A stretch of DNA of 64,000 nucleotides. It comes from SM23-73-3 sp964580215. GTDB lineage: Bacteria > Zixibacteria > MSB-5A5 > SM1-73. Both the position numbers and the translations under genes were made by a program. The stretch is from NCBI GenBank assembly GCA_964580215.1, contig CAZOJT010000002.1, positions 62,001 through 126,000 of the forward strand. Reading direction: 5' to 3'. The notes below the pieces were generated by a model. It did not search any database and had not been told where the DNA came from. It saw only the letters and a list, made by a program, of their open reading frames with translations. Numbering within the stretch: position 1 is the stretch's first letter; every line of letters begins with the position of its first letter. This document shows positions 52,022-60,530 of the stretch, piece after piece.

Positions 52022-52112
52022 GATGCTTTGGGAATAGTCTCAAGACCCCGCCAAAGGCGGGGGAATTCCCGAAACTAAGCAGCATCGGCATTTCCTAATG
52101 CTCATGTATCAA
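52022..52112. repeat. GATGCTT...GGGAATAGTCTCAA repeat, second copy
   Basis: Similar over most of its length to 30816-30922, with a CCCGCCAAAGGCGGG palindrome (52047-52061) at the same place. Confidence 0.65.
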
Positions 52113-52133
52113 AGGAGATACTTTTCAGTTTAA

Positions 52134-52694
52134 CTACTTTCCCTGTCTTTTTCTAAATAAGAAAATCCTTCTCTGATTTCCCGAGTAAACAAACCCTCCT
52201 CTTTCCACCTCCTCAATCATTTTTTCCTTTGAGCCCCTGGTTTTTTCAAAGGAAAGTATAGCCTCGGGTTTTAAGATACGATGTAACTCCAAAATTAGAT
52301 TCTCCAACCCACCGGCAATATAACGAAGACCAAAAAGGAAGGCAAGATCAATACTTGCATCCGGTAGCCCAGTATCAGAAGCATTTGCAAGAACAGGAGT
52401 CACATTTTCTATTCCTTCTTTCTCAATCTTTTTTTGGACTCTTTTTATTGCGAGTGGATGCACGTCCACAGCGTAAATTATGCCTTCTTTTCCCACTATT
52501 TTTGCAACAGGAATGGTAAAGAATCCCGGACCACATCCAACCTCCAGCACTTTTTGACCCGGCTTTAGTCCGGCCGTTTTTAAAAGCTTATAAGGATTTC
52601 TAAAAATGGGAAGAAGAGGATTGTCGTGCATTAAAGTTATTATCCAGAAAGCAAAATTCGAGTTATGATGTCTTTCTTTAATTTTATTGCTCAT
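52134..52694 (-). CDS. Class I SAM-dependent methyltransferase
   Basis: The 186-residue protein has motif I VLEVGCGPGFFTIPVAK, the acidic end of strand 2 (YAVDVHPLAIKRV), then ASDTGLPDASIDLAFLFG and a C-terminal LHRILKPEAILSFEK. It belongs to the UbiE/type-11 methyltransferase group; the substrate is unknown. It stands alone between purN and gatB. Confidence 0.85.
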   Translation of the reverse strand: MSNKIKERHHNSNFAFWIITLMHDNPLLPIFRNPYKLLKTAGLKPGQKVLEVGCGPGFFTIPVAKIVGKEGIIYAVDVHPLAIKRVQKKIEKEGIENVTPVLANASDTGLPDASIDLAFLFGLRYIAGGLENLILELHRILKPEAILSFEKTRGSKEKMIEEVERGGFVYSGNQRRIFLFRKRQGK

Positions 52695-52832
52695 TTTCTC
52701 TCCCTTATTTTATTACCTAATTTTACAGCTTCCAATACTTTCAAGTAATCGGTTTTGAACCGTTGGGTCGGGGGACCGACGGGCATACAAAGTTGCATTA
52801 TATTCGTAACATATTGAATATAGCACAACCAA

Positions 52833-54284
52833 TTACTTCTTGTCTTTCGCCTCTGAAAGCTTCACTTTCAAGATTTCATTGACCAATTGGGGATTAGCTT
52901 TACCTTGTGTCTTTTTCATCACCTGTCCCACAAAGAAGCCATAGAGTTTGTCTTTTCCCGCATAGTACATTTTAACGTTCTTAGGGTTCTCTGTCAATAC
53001 TTCATCCACGATTCGGCTCAATTCCTTTTCGTCAGAAATCTGAGTCAGTCCTTTCTCACTGATGATCTGTGATGCTGATTTTCCGGTTTGGGCTATCTGG
53101 TGAAAAATTTCTTTTGCCATCTTGCCGCTTATGGTTCCTTCATCTATCTGTTTTAATAAATCTGTTAAATCTGTTGGGGCGATTTTAAAATTCTTTATCT
53201 CAATCTTCCCCTCATTTAACTCCCGCAAGACCTCGCCCATCACCCAGTTGCTAACCGTCTTGGGATCAGGATGGTTCTTCATGCATTCCTCATAATAATC
53301 TGCTAATTCTTTAGAAGATGTCAAGACTCCGGCATCATATTCTGGAATCTTGAATTCGGTGACAAATCTTTGTTTTCTTTGGTCTGGCAGCTCCGGCAGG
53401 CACTTTTTGATTTCATCTATCCATTCTTCAGATATTGCCAGAGTTATCAGGTCCGGCTCAGGGAAATATCTGTAATCGTGAGACTCTTCCTTTGTCCTCA
53501 TGGCGAACGACATCTGCTTTTTTTCATCCCACAAAAGCGTCTGTTTTTCCACTGTCCCGCCCGCATCTAAAATTTCAATCTGTCTTATTATCTCATAGGT
53601 TAGGGCTTTCTCCACCCCCCGGAAGGAATTCATGTTTTTGACTTCAGTGTTGACCCCAAACTTCTCTGCCCCCTTCGGTCGAACCGACACATTAGCATCA
53701 CACCTTAGCGCACCCTCCTCCATGTTACCACTGCAGATGCCCAGATATTCTACGATCTGTTTAAGCTTGACAAGATAAAGATACGCTTCCAGCGGTGACG
53801 AAATATCTGGCTCGCTCACTATCTCAATCAAAGGAACCCCACATCTATTCATATCTACAGATGTCTCTTCCTCTGATTCACCTTCCGGATGCAAAGATTT
53901 TCCGGCATCTTCCTCCAAGTGAATACGGGTTATTCCGATTTTTTTCCTTACCGAGTCAGTCTCAATCTCAATGAACCCTCCAGTTGACAGAGGTTTCTCA
54001 TATTGTGAAATCTGATAGCCCTTGGGCAAATCGGGATAGAAATAGTTCTTTCGGGCGAAGATGCTTTTATGATGCACCGTTCCACCCACAGCCAGAATCA
54101 TCTTGATAGCGTACTCCACCGCTTTTTTGTTAAGAACCGGCAAAACCCCCGGCATGCCCAGACAAACCGGGCAGGTCTGGGTGTTGGGTGGGCTTCCGTA
54201 TTTGGTAGAACAGCCACAGAATATCTTGGATTCAGTCAAAAGCTGAGCATGAACCTCTAAACCTATTACGCTTTCGTATTCCAT
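52833..54284 (-). CDS. gatB: Aspartyl/glutamyl-tRNA amidotransferase subunit B
   Basis: The 483-residue protein has VIGLEVHAQLLTESKIFCGC and CPVCLGMPGVLPVLN (zinc site), YPDLPKGYQISQYE, DMNRCGVPLIEIVSEPD, NSFRGVEKALTYE and a GatB/YqeY tail (~335-483). It activates misacylated Glu-tRNA(Gln) or Asp-tRNA(Asn) by phosphorylation inside GatCAB. gatA lies 3 kb upstream on the same strand with other genes in between; gatC is not seen in the window. Confidence 0.96.
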   Translation of the reverse strand: MEYESVIGLEVHAQLLTESKIFCGCSTKYGSPPNTQTCPVCLGMPGVLPVLNKKAVEYAIKMILAVGGTVHHKSIFARKNYFYPDLPKGYQISQYEKPLSTGGFIEIETDSVRKKIGITRIHLEEDAGKSLHPEGESEEETSVDMNRCGVPLIEIVSEPDISSPLEAYLYLVKLKQIVEYLGICSGNMEEGALRCDANVSVRPKGAEKFGVNTEVKNMNSFRGVEKALTYEIIRQIEILDAGGTVEKQTLLWDEKKQMSFAMRTKEESHDYRYFPEPDLITLAISEEWIDEIKKCLPELPDQRKQRFVTEFKIPEYDAGVLTSSKELADYYEECMKNHPDPKTVSNWVMGEVLRELNEGKIEIKNFKIAPTDLTDLLKQIDEGTISGKMAKEIFHQIAQTGKSASQIISEKGLTQISDEKELSRIVDEVLTENPKNVKMYYAGKDKLYGFFVGQVMKKTQGKANPQLVNEILKVKLSEAKDKK

Positions 54285-54311
54285 TTTGCCTCTATCCCCC
54301 TCACCCTAACC

Positions 54312-54350
54312 CTGCGAAGCTCGTATGAGTGCATACGCACATTCATACGA
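54312..54350. repeat. Nested mini-hairpin unit inside a CCCTCACCCTAACCCT/CTCCC repeat
   Basis: Inner CTCGTATGAGTGCATACGCA at 54319-54338. Removing the 39 nt rejoins CACCCTAACCCT to CTCCCACAAGGGGAGAGG. Confidence 0.9.
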
Positions 54351-54431
54351 ATCTCCCACAAGGGGAGAGGGAACTTTCCCTCCCTTGACGGGAGGGATTA
54401 AGGGAGGGTGATGAATTCTAACCAACTTAGT

Positions 54432-54463
54432 TGTAGGTCGAGCATGGCGAAGCCTGCTCGACA
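54432..54463. repeat. 32-bp repeat TGTAGGTCGAGCA...TGCTCGACA
   Basis: GTCGAGCA and TGCTCGAC pair around TGGCGAAGCC; nearly identical copies at 55064-55095 and 56189-56220. Confidence 0.8.
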
Positions 54464-54530
54464 TCCTTTTGTCAAGCACCCTTCAGCGCAAGGCTTCAGG
54501 ACAAGCCCTTCAGGATGCTTGACCTACAGG

Positions 54531-55028
54531 TTATTTCATCCTCCCTTTCAATGAATCAACAAACGCCTTTTCATCCCTGGGCGTAACGCCGTAAAGCGAC
54601 TTATCGGTTTTGATCAAAGTTATGTTCTTGCACATGCTGGTTACGCACATCCTCACATCACCGCGATCTGCGTAGTATACCTTGCCAATTGTGTATCCGG
54701 GCAATTTCCAGCCGGTGGATGTGGGATGGTATTTGAGATTCGTTTTTGTAATTCCCTTGATTTCGGAATAGGAAATCCTCCAGTCAAACGGTCCACAAAC
54801 CAGGCGGAGTGCGTCTGATCTAATCTCATACCGCATAGTCGGATAGATCGCCAAGAAAAACAAAGCGACAAGTAAAAACCCAAAAACCAGAATCATGGCA
54901 AAAACAAAAAGAAAATACAGATTTTTTTCGCCGAACCAAATTATCCAAGCTAACAAAAGGAAGAGAATTATCAGACCCAAACTGGTTACCCAACCGGCAA
55001 TTGAAAATCTTGGCTTAAATACCTCCAT
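54531..55028 (-). CDS. Membrane protein with bacterial PH-like domain
   Basis: The 165-residue protein has two hydrophobic segments (about 12-32 and 38-62). A soluble beta-rich domain follows (~65-160) with YEIRSDALRLVCGPFDWRIS, EIKGITKTN and LIKTDKSLYGVTPRDEKAFV, which resembles the bacterial PH domains found after membrane anchors. The function is unknown. It lies between gatB and another membrane protein gene. Confidence 0.7.
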   Translation of the reverse strand: MEVFKPRFSIAGWVTSLGLIILFLLLAWIIWFGEKNLYFLFVFAMILVFGFLLVALFFLAIYPTMRYEIRSDALRLVCGPFDWRISYSEIKGITKTNLKYHPTSTGWKLPGYTIGKVYYADRGDVRMCVTSMCKNITLIKTDKSLYGVTPRDEKAFVDSLKGRMK

Positions 55029-55063
55029 CGAAGATTTCGATTTTTGGTTTATCGTCTGTTTCT

Positions 55064-55095
55064 TGTAGGTCGAGCATGGCGAAGCCTGCTCGACA
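55064..55095. repeat. 32-bp repeat TGTAGGTCGAGCA...TGCTCGACA
   Basis: Second copy of the 54432 repeat; a CCCGCCAGAGGCGGG palindrome follows at 55156-55170. Confidence 0.8.
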
Positions 55096-55251
55096 ATCTT
55101 TCTGGCACGAATATGGTCGAAGACCTGTTCGACATGTCTGGTATTGTCCGAAAGTCCCGCCAGAGGCGGGACATTTCGGACCTACGTCTGTTCTCGCGTA
55201 GCGGAGCCTTCACGGCTCCGGGCAGAGGCATGAAGCCTCTGCTACGCTTCA

Positions 55252-56109
55252 TCACGCATTGGCTTTCTCTAACTGTAACTTCTTCATCTCCAGATATGCC
55301 AATGTCCATAAAGAATCAATATAGGTTCCCCACAGGGCGGAGAGCACGCCAATGTAAATCAATCCGACCACCACACCCAGGAAAATTCCTAAGAATAGAT
55401 TAAGGAAACCCAAAGCTATGAAAGGTAATGCTAAAAGCAGTCCCACAGCTACGAAACCAAATACATAAACCATGGTGCTGCCGATGCCAATTAATCCTAC
55501 AATCAAAGATTGAACCAGATTGGTTTTCAACATCTCCCATCCACCGGCTAGCGAATCAAAGACTCCTTTACCTTCAATTATGCAGGTTCTGGTAGCATAG
55601 AGATCAATCAGAATTAGCGTGATGAGCAGAGCCAAGAATATCGGAAACAGAATAACTCCGGAAACGATACCCAGAGCCTTAAAAGCGAGCAGTAACAGTA
55701 TAAAGGGCACTATGGTTACTAGGCCTGATGCGAGGATGAAAATCAATATCATGATGCTAATTCCCAAAATTCTCCAGAAATTCTTCACGCCTGCGTTCCA
55801 TCCATCCCGCAAGGTGGGGTTCTCTCCGTGCTCAATTCTTGACACACAATGAATGAGACCGCTCTGTGAGATCAGATACATGATCAGAAAAACCAAGAAG
55901 ATAAAAAGCCCCACCAGCACTAGAAATATAATTGCTCCAACAAGTGCTCCGCTTAAGAAATCACCTACCGGTAGCTTGACCTTCTCCGGCAGATTTCCGA
56001 ACCAACCGCCTGTGCCCGTCCCGAACTCCATAAAGAATCCGAAGATCCAGAGGTATTTGAATTTCCACATTATGTCTAATGCTCTCTTTACCAATCCACC
56101 GTAATCCAT
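55252..56109 (-). CDS. Polytopic membrane protein of unknown function
   Basis: The 285-residue protein has about six long glycine/leucine/isoleucine-rich membrane segments (about 15-30, 50-82, 110-165, 190-250). The conserved-looking SRIEHGENPTLRDGWNAG and FDSLAGGWEMLKTN loops recall families of uncharacterised bacterial and archaeal membrane proteins with paired WxxG loops. No enzyme motif is present. AAGGAGG five bases before the ATG makes the start certain. Confidence 0.75.
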   Translation of the reverse strand: MDYGGLVKRALDIMWKFKYLWIFGFFMEFGTGTGGWFGNLPEKVKLPVGDFLSGALVGAIIFLVLVGLFIFLVFLIMYLISQSGLIHCVSRIEHGENPTLRDGWNAGVKNFWRILGISIMILIFILASGLVTIVPFILLLLAFKALGIVSGVILFPIFLALLITLILIDLYATRTCIIEGKGVFDSLAGGWEMLKTNLVQSLIVGLIGIGSTMVYVFGFVAVGLLLALPFIALGFLNLFLGIFLGVVVGLIYIGVLSALWGTYIDSLWTLAYLEMKKLQLEKANA

Positions 56110-56188
56110 AGAAACCTCCTTGCTCGCGTAGCGGTCATCTGACCGCCCAGAGGCGTAAAGCCTCTGCTACGCGTTTTTTTTTATTATC

Positions 56189-56220
56189 TGTAGGTCGTGC
56201 ATGGCGAAGCCTGCTCGACA
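56189..56220. repeat. 32-bp repeat TGTAGGTCGTGCA...TGCTCGACA
   Basis: Third close copy, with one change in the left arm. Confidence 0.75.
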
Positions 56221-56271
56221 TTCTTTCTATCCCCCTCACCCCCGCCTCTGGCGGGATTTTCAACCTAACCC

Positions 56272-56310
56272 TGCGAAGCTCGTATGAGTGCATACGCACA
56301 TTCATACGAA
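56272..56310. repeat. Nested mini-hairpin unit, same host repeat as at 54312
   Basis: Inner unit 56279-56298. The host CCCTCACC/CTAACCCT is also split at 56240-56263 by an insert starting with CCCGCCTCTGGCGGG. Confidence 0.9.
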
Positions 56311-56479
56311 TCTCCCCCAATGGGAGAGGGAATTCTCCCTCCCTTGTCCGCCGGAGGCGCCCGCCTGCCGGACGGGCAGGAATCCGCCTATGGCGGAATG
56401 GAAAGGATTAAGTGAGGATGCTAAATTCTAATCCTCCCACGTCAGAGAACCCAGCTTTAAAGCCTAGCAGATGTGAAAT

Positions 56480-57220
56480 TCATTTGACGTATCCTTTTAT
56501 CAATGCCAGCATTTCATCAAGTCCCTGGATCATTCGTTGGTATTGTGCCACAAAGAACTGTGGTAACTCATCCCTTTCTTGTTGGAGGTTTAACAGCTCG
56601 TCATGATTATGGAATTTCTCGCTAAAGGAGATAAAATAAGTAGCTGAAGAGGATTCGCGATGAACTACTACTCGTCGTTTCTTATTGATTATGTCTCGAT
56701 ACTCCACTTCCTTGAACTTCAGCAGACTACAGAAGTTTTGATCGTGTTGTAATCGGGAAACGAGCTTATCCATCAATGACGCAAAGTAAACATTCTTCGG
56801 ATTCTTCTCAATCTGAAAAAAGATATTCAAAAAATTTGCAATTCTGTTCCAGAAATTGTATAAACGCATGAAAACATCATCGACAAAGAAGAAAAAGCGA
56901 GTGTCCACTTCTTTTGGGAAGTATTGACCAAATGGTCCATAGTCTGTGCGACCTAAAATAAAAGGTGTCAAACCTGCTTCCCATAAGAGAATAGTATTTG
57001 CAATGGCAAATCGTGTTTCATGCACCAGCAATAAGAGATCCTCTTCCTGAAAATCCATCTGTCCATTCTTGTTATACTGAGGACGCAAATGCCCCACCTG
57101 ATCAGCAAACTTTTTTATATAGTGGCCTTCTTCGATCACATTGATTAAGCTATATCGTTTAAATATTATATGTATTTGTTCTAAATAGCTCTTTAAAGCT
57201 TCCACTTGCCAAGTTGACAT
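56480..57220 (-). CDS. Possible HEPN-fold protein, function unknown
   Basis: The 246-residue protein is rich in helix, Phe and His. It has R182-x4-H187 (KKRRVVVHRESS), the R-x4-6-H signature of HEPN RNases, in a context that recalls the Cthe_2314-like HEPN group. Aromatic helices with FFFFVDDVFMRLYNFWNRIA lie around 108-135. HEPN proteins often serve in toxin-antitoxin or antiviral systems, but no minimal nucleotidyltransferase partner is adjacent. The start ATG 57220 is preceded by AAAGGAGA. The family call is an inference from one motif. Confidence 0.55.
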   Translation of the reverse strand: MSTWQVEALKSYLEQIHIIFKRYSLINVIEEGHYIKKFADQVGHLRPQYNKNGQMDFQEEDLLLLVHETRFAIANTILLWEAGLTPFILGRTDYGPFGQYFPKEVDTRFFFFVDDVFMRLYNFWNRIANFLNIFFQIEKNPKNVYFASLMDKLVSRLQHDQNFCSLLKFKEVEYRDIINKKRRVVVHRESSSATYFISFSEKFHNHDELLNLQQERDELPQFFVAQYQRMIQGLDEMLALIKGYVK

Positions 57221-57324
57221 AGCCTCTCTTCTCCTTTGAGTAACTACTATTCAGTGCGTACCATGTCCCTCCGACGTGGCAGATTTAATCAGTCGGGTCA
57301 GGGGACCCGACGAGCACAGAGAAA

Positions 57325-58767
57325 TCATAAACTCTGTTCTAAGGCATAAGCCACCTTCAAGATCAAACCTTCGGATAACGGCTTTCCCATGATCTGAAGT
57401 CCGATGGGCAAACCTTTTGAGTCTCTGCCGCAAGGAACGGAGATGGCTGGTATGCCGGCTAAATTAGCCGAGGTGGTGTATATATCCGAAAGATACATGG
57501 TCAACGGATCATCTATCTTTTCGCCGATCCTAAAAGCGGTGGTGGGTGATGTGGGGGTAATTATCACATCCACTTTCTCAAAAGCTCTGTTGAAATCCTC
57601 CGTGATTATGGTTCTGACTTTCTGAGCTTTGGCGTAATATGCTTCGTAATACCCGGCAGACAGAACATACGTGCCTAAAATAATTCTTCTTTTCACCTCC
57701 GCTCCAAATCCTTCGCTTCTGGTTCTCTTGTACATCTGCGATAATTCCAGCTCTCCTTCGGGTCGAAAACCATACTTAACTCCATCATATCGAGCCAGAT
57801 TGGAAGACGCCTCGGCGGTTGCCAGAACATAGTAAGTAGCAATAGCTTTATCTGTATGGGGCAACGAGACCTCTTCTACCACCATTCCCAACTTTTCTAA
57901 AAGTTTTACCCTCTTCATCACGGTTTCCTTGACTTCCCCATCCAAGCCTTCTCCAAAGTACTCCTGAGCAATTCCAATCTTTATATTCTTAATGTCATCA
58001 TCAAGAAACTTAGTGTAGTCTAATTCCCCGTCCTGCAGAGAGGTGGAATCTTTCGGATCGTGACCGCAAATCACATTTGAAAGCAGAGCACAATCTTTGA
58101 CGTCTTTGGTTATTGGTCCAATCTGATCCAGCGAGGAGGCGAAGGCGACCAGACCATAGCGGGAGATCCGCCCATAGGTGGGCTTCATTCCTACCACCCC
58201 GCAAAGGCTGGCCGGTTGTCTGATGGATCCTCCGGTGTCCGATCCCAAAGCCAGTATGGCCATGTCAGAAGCCACGGCCGCAGCCGAGCCGCCGCTTGAG
58301 CCGCCGGGTATCCTTTTCAAGTCAAAAGGATTTTTCACCAGCCCAAAAAATGAAGTCTCATTGGATGATCCCATGGCAAACTCATCCATATTGGTTTTGC
58401 CTATTATCACTGCATCCGCTTTTTTCAACCTTTCGACTACTGTGGCATCATAAGGTGGAATGAAATTGGACAATATCTTTGAACCGCAGGTGGTGCGAAC
58501 CCCCTGGGTGCAGATGTTATCCTTGATGGCAACAGGTAGACCGGCTAAAGCCCCCAGATTTTCGCCTTTGCTTCGGAGATCATCTATCCTTTTGGCGATA
58601 ACTCTGGCTTGCTCTTCCAGCAAGGTTACATATGCATTTATATTTGAATTAGCCTTATGGATCTGATCGAATACCGAAGATATGATCTCTTCTGAGGAGA
58701 CCTCCCCTTTCTCCATCATCTCCTTGAGTTGCCAACCTGCCAGTTCATTCAGTTTTGTGCTACTCAT
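57325..58767 (-). CDS. gatA: Aspartyl/glutamyl-tRNA amidotransferase subunit A
   Basis: The 480-residue amidase has the Ser-cisSer-Lys triad K82 (VAIKDNI), S157 (GGSSGGSAAAVA) and S181 (GSDTGGSIRQPA). It hydrolyses glutamine to supply ammonia for GatB in tRNA-dependent Gln/Asn synthesis. The family N-terminus (LNELAGWQLKEMMEKGEVSS) fixes the ATG at 58767. The frame continues upstream to 58962 only through repeat DNA. gatC is not found next to it. Confidence 0.96.
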   Translation of the reverse strand: MSSTKLNELAGWQLKEMMEKGEVSSEEIISSVFDQIHKANSNINAYVTLLEEQARVIAKRIDDLRSKGENLGALAGLPVAIKDNICTQGVRTTCGSKILSNFIPPYDATVVERLKKADAVIIGKTNMDEFAMGSSNETSFFGLVKNPFDLKRIPGGSSGGSAAAVASDMAILALGSDTGGSIRQPASLCGVVGMKPTYGRISRYGLVAFASSLDQIGPITKDVKDCALLSNVICGHDPKDSTSLQDGELDYTKFLDDDIKNIKIGIAQEYFGEGLDGEVKETVMKRVKLLEKLGMVVEEVSLPHTDKAIATYYVLATAEASSNLARYDGVKYGFRPEGELELSQMYKRTRSEGFGAEVKRRIILGTYVLSAGYYEAYYAKAQKVRTIITEDFNRAFEKVDVIITPTSPTTAFRIGEKIDDPLTMYLSDIYTTSANLAGIPAISVPCGRDSKGLPIGLQIMGKPLSEGLILKVAYALEQSL

Positions 58768-58823
58768 GAAAACCTGAAAGACACAGTTACTAAGAGGAGC
58801 AGGAAACAGTTTACATCTTATTA

Positions 58824-58862
58824 TTCGTATGAATGTGCGTATGCACTCATACGAGCTTCGCA
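58824..58862. repeat. Nested mini-hairpin unit
   Basis: Outer TTCGTATGAATG...CTTCGCA with inner TGCGTATGCACTCATACGAG at 58836-58855; the exact reverse complement of the other nested copies. Confidence 0.9.
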
Positions 58863-58903
58863 TTGATTTTTTCTCCCCCACCTGTTTTGGGCTTGACTTG
58901 AAA

Positions 58904-58923
58904 TTCGTATGAATGCATACGCA
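58904..58923 (+). repeat. 20-nt mini-hairpin unit inside AAATCCCCC palindrome
   Basis: TTCGTATGAATGCATACGCA. Its removal restores AAATCCCCCTTTAGC facing AAAGGGGGATTT. Confidence 0.9.
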
Positions 58924-59115
58924 TCCCCCTTTAGCAAAGGGGGATTTAGGGGGATTTTTCAAGTTTCAAATCCCACATCCCCCCTTTTTCTAAAGGGGGG
59001 ATGTAAACAATTATATGCTCTCCTTAATAACTTAATAGCAAAAAGACCTCTCCCCCTTGTATTCCCCCTCTCCATTTCATGGAGAGGGGGAAAATAGGGG
59101 GTGAGGTAAAAACGA

Positions 59116-60444
59116 CTATAACCAGGGTAAATATTTATTTAACTCGTAATCGCCTACATGAATACGGTACTGATCCCATTCCACCTTTTTATTGGCAATA
59201 AGGGAGTGGAAGATATGGTCACCCAAAGTTTCTTTTGCCAACTGGCTTTTTTCAAACTCTCTGATAGCCTCCTCCAGTGAGCCAGGCAGACAATCGATGT
59301 TCAGCTCTTTTCTTTCCTTCTCAGATAGTCTGAAGACATCCATCTCTACTGGAGGAGGAGGTTCTATTTTCTCCTCAATTCCCTTTAGACCGGCCGCCAG
59401 CATCATGGCAAAAGCCAGATAGGGGTTGCAGGCTGGATCAGCAGACCGCAGTTCAATTCGAGTGGCTTTCTCCTTCCCAGGCTTATATTCCGGGATGCGA
59501 ACTAAGGCGGAGCGGTTTCGGGTTCCCCAGCAGATGTAAACCGGCGCTTCATAGCCGGAAACAAGGCGCTTATATGAGTTGACCCACTGGCTTAAAACCA
59601 GACACATCTCTTTGATATAACGAAAGATCCCACCGATATAATACCTCGCCTCTCGGGATAAGTGATATTTCTTCTCTGTAGGGTCGAAAAGGATATTTCT
59701 TTCATTTTCAAACAGAGATTGATGGACGTGCATGCCGGAGCCATTTTGGCCAAAAAGCGGCTTGGGCATGAAGGTGGCATAGTATCCTTCCCGCAAAGCC
59801 AACTCCTTTATTGTTAGGCGATAGAACATGACGAAATCCGCCATAACTAAAGCCTCCTGGTATCGAAGATCGATCTCGTGTTGAGATGGTGCCACCTCAT
59901 GATGAGTGCACTCCACCGGAATGCCCATAGTTTCTAAAGCAGAGGCAGCCGCCTTCCGCATTCTGGTTCCTGCGCTTACCGTGCTATAATCGAAATAACC
60001 TCCCTCATCTAAAGGAGTGACGTCATCCTTTCGGGGAAAATAGAAGTATTCGAGCTCCGGTCCGCAAAAGAGACTCCATCCTTTCTCCGCCGCCTTGGCC
60101 AGAACTCGACGCAACACATAACGGGGGTCACCGACAAAGGGAGTTCTGTCCGGCTTTAGGACGTCACAGATGAAAAGTGCCACCTTCTCATCATTCACCG
60201 ACCAGGGTAGGATGCGAAAGGTCTTCAGATCGGGCATGGCCACAAGATCGCTCTCCTGAATGCGCACAAACCCCTCTATGGAAGATCCGTCAAATCCCTG
60301 CCCCTCGTCTAACACGTGTTCTATCTCGCCGCGGGTGATGGACATTCCCTTCAACTGTCCTAAAATATCGGTAAACCATAGGCGAATATATTTCACCTTG
60401 TTCTCATCAATTAAAGCTAAAACCTCTTCTTTGGTTTTGGGCAT
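59116..60444 (-). CDS. glnA: Glutamine synthetase type I, non-adenylylated form
   Basis: The 442-residue enzyme has the N-terminal catalytic-loop region FDGSSIEGFVRIQESD, FCGPELEYFYF, NGSGMHVHQSL, and the ATP/glutamate region NRSALVRIPEYKPGKEKATRIELRS given in parts here. It lacks the NLYxLP adenylylation segment (it reads DVFRLSEKERKE) and the 25-residue beta-subtype insertion, so it is a GSI-alpha-like enzyme. It makes glutamine from glutamate, ammonia and ATP. It is followed upstream, on the same strand, by a second glutamine synthetase 86 bp away. Confidence 0.94.
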   Translation of the reverse strand: MPKTKEEVLALIDENKVKYIRLWFTDILGQLKGMSITRGEIEHVLDEGQGFDGSSIEGFVRIQESDLVAMPDLKTFRILPWSVNDEKVALFICDVLKPDRTPFVGDPRYVLRRVLAKAAEKGWSLFCGPELEYFYFPRKDDVTPLDEGGYFDYSTVSAGTRMRKAAASALETMGIPVECTHHEVAPSQHEIDLRYQEALVMADFVMFYRLTIKELALREGYYATFMPKPLFGQNGSGMHVHQSLFENERNILFDPTEKKYHLSREARYYIGGIFRYIKEMCLVLSQWVNSYKRLVSGYEAPVYICWGTRNRSALVRIPEYKPGKEKATRIELRSADPACNPYLAFAMMLAAGLKGIEEKIEPPPPVEMDVFRLSEKERKELNIDCLPGSLEEAIREFEKSQLAKETLGDHIFHSLIANKKVEWDQYRIHVGDYELNKYLPWL

Positions 60445-60530
60445 AATGTTTTACCTCGACTGGGAAAAATTGTAGATGGTTAAACTTTTTTATCTGGAGA
60501 ATTTGAATCCCCTTCTGCCTGTTTTAGAAA

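Larger units (their letters stand above)
58768..59115. other. Intergenic region with hairpin units in CCCCCTTT repeats
   Basis: It holds a nested unit, a single 20-nt unit, the palindrome AATCCCCCTTT/AAAGGGGGATT and CCCTCTCC...GGAGAGGG arms (about 59050-59102). No gene is seen. Confidence 0.6.

Noticed and set aside
58768..58962. 65-codon N-terminal extension of GatA
   Set aside because: It translates through two hairpin-unit loci; GatA homology begins at ATG 58767.
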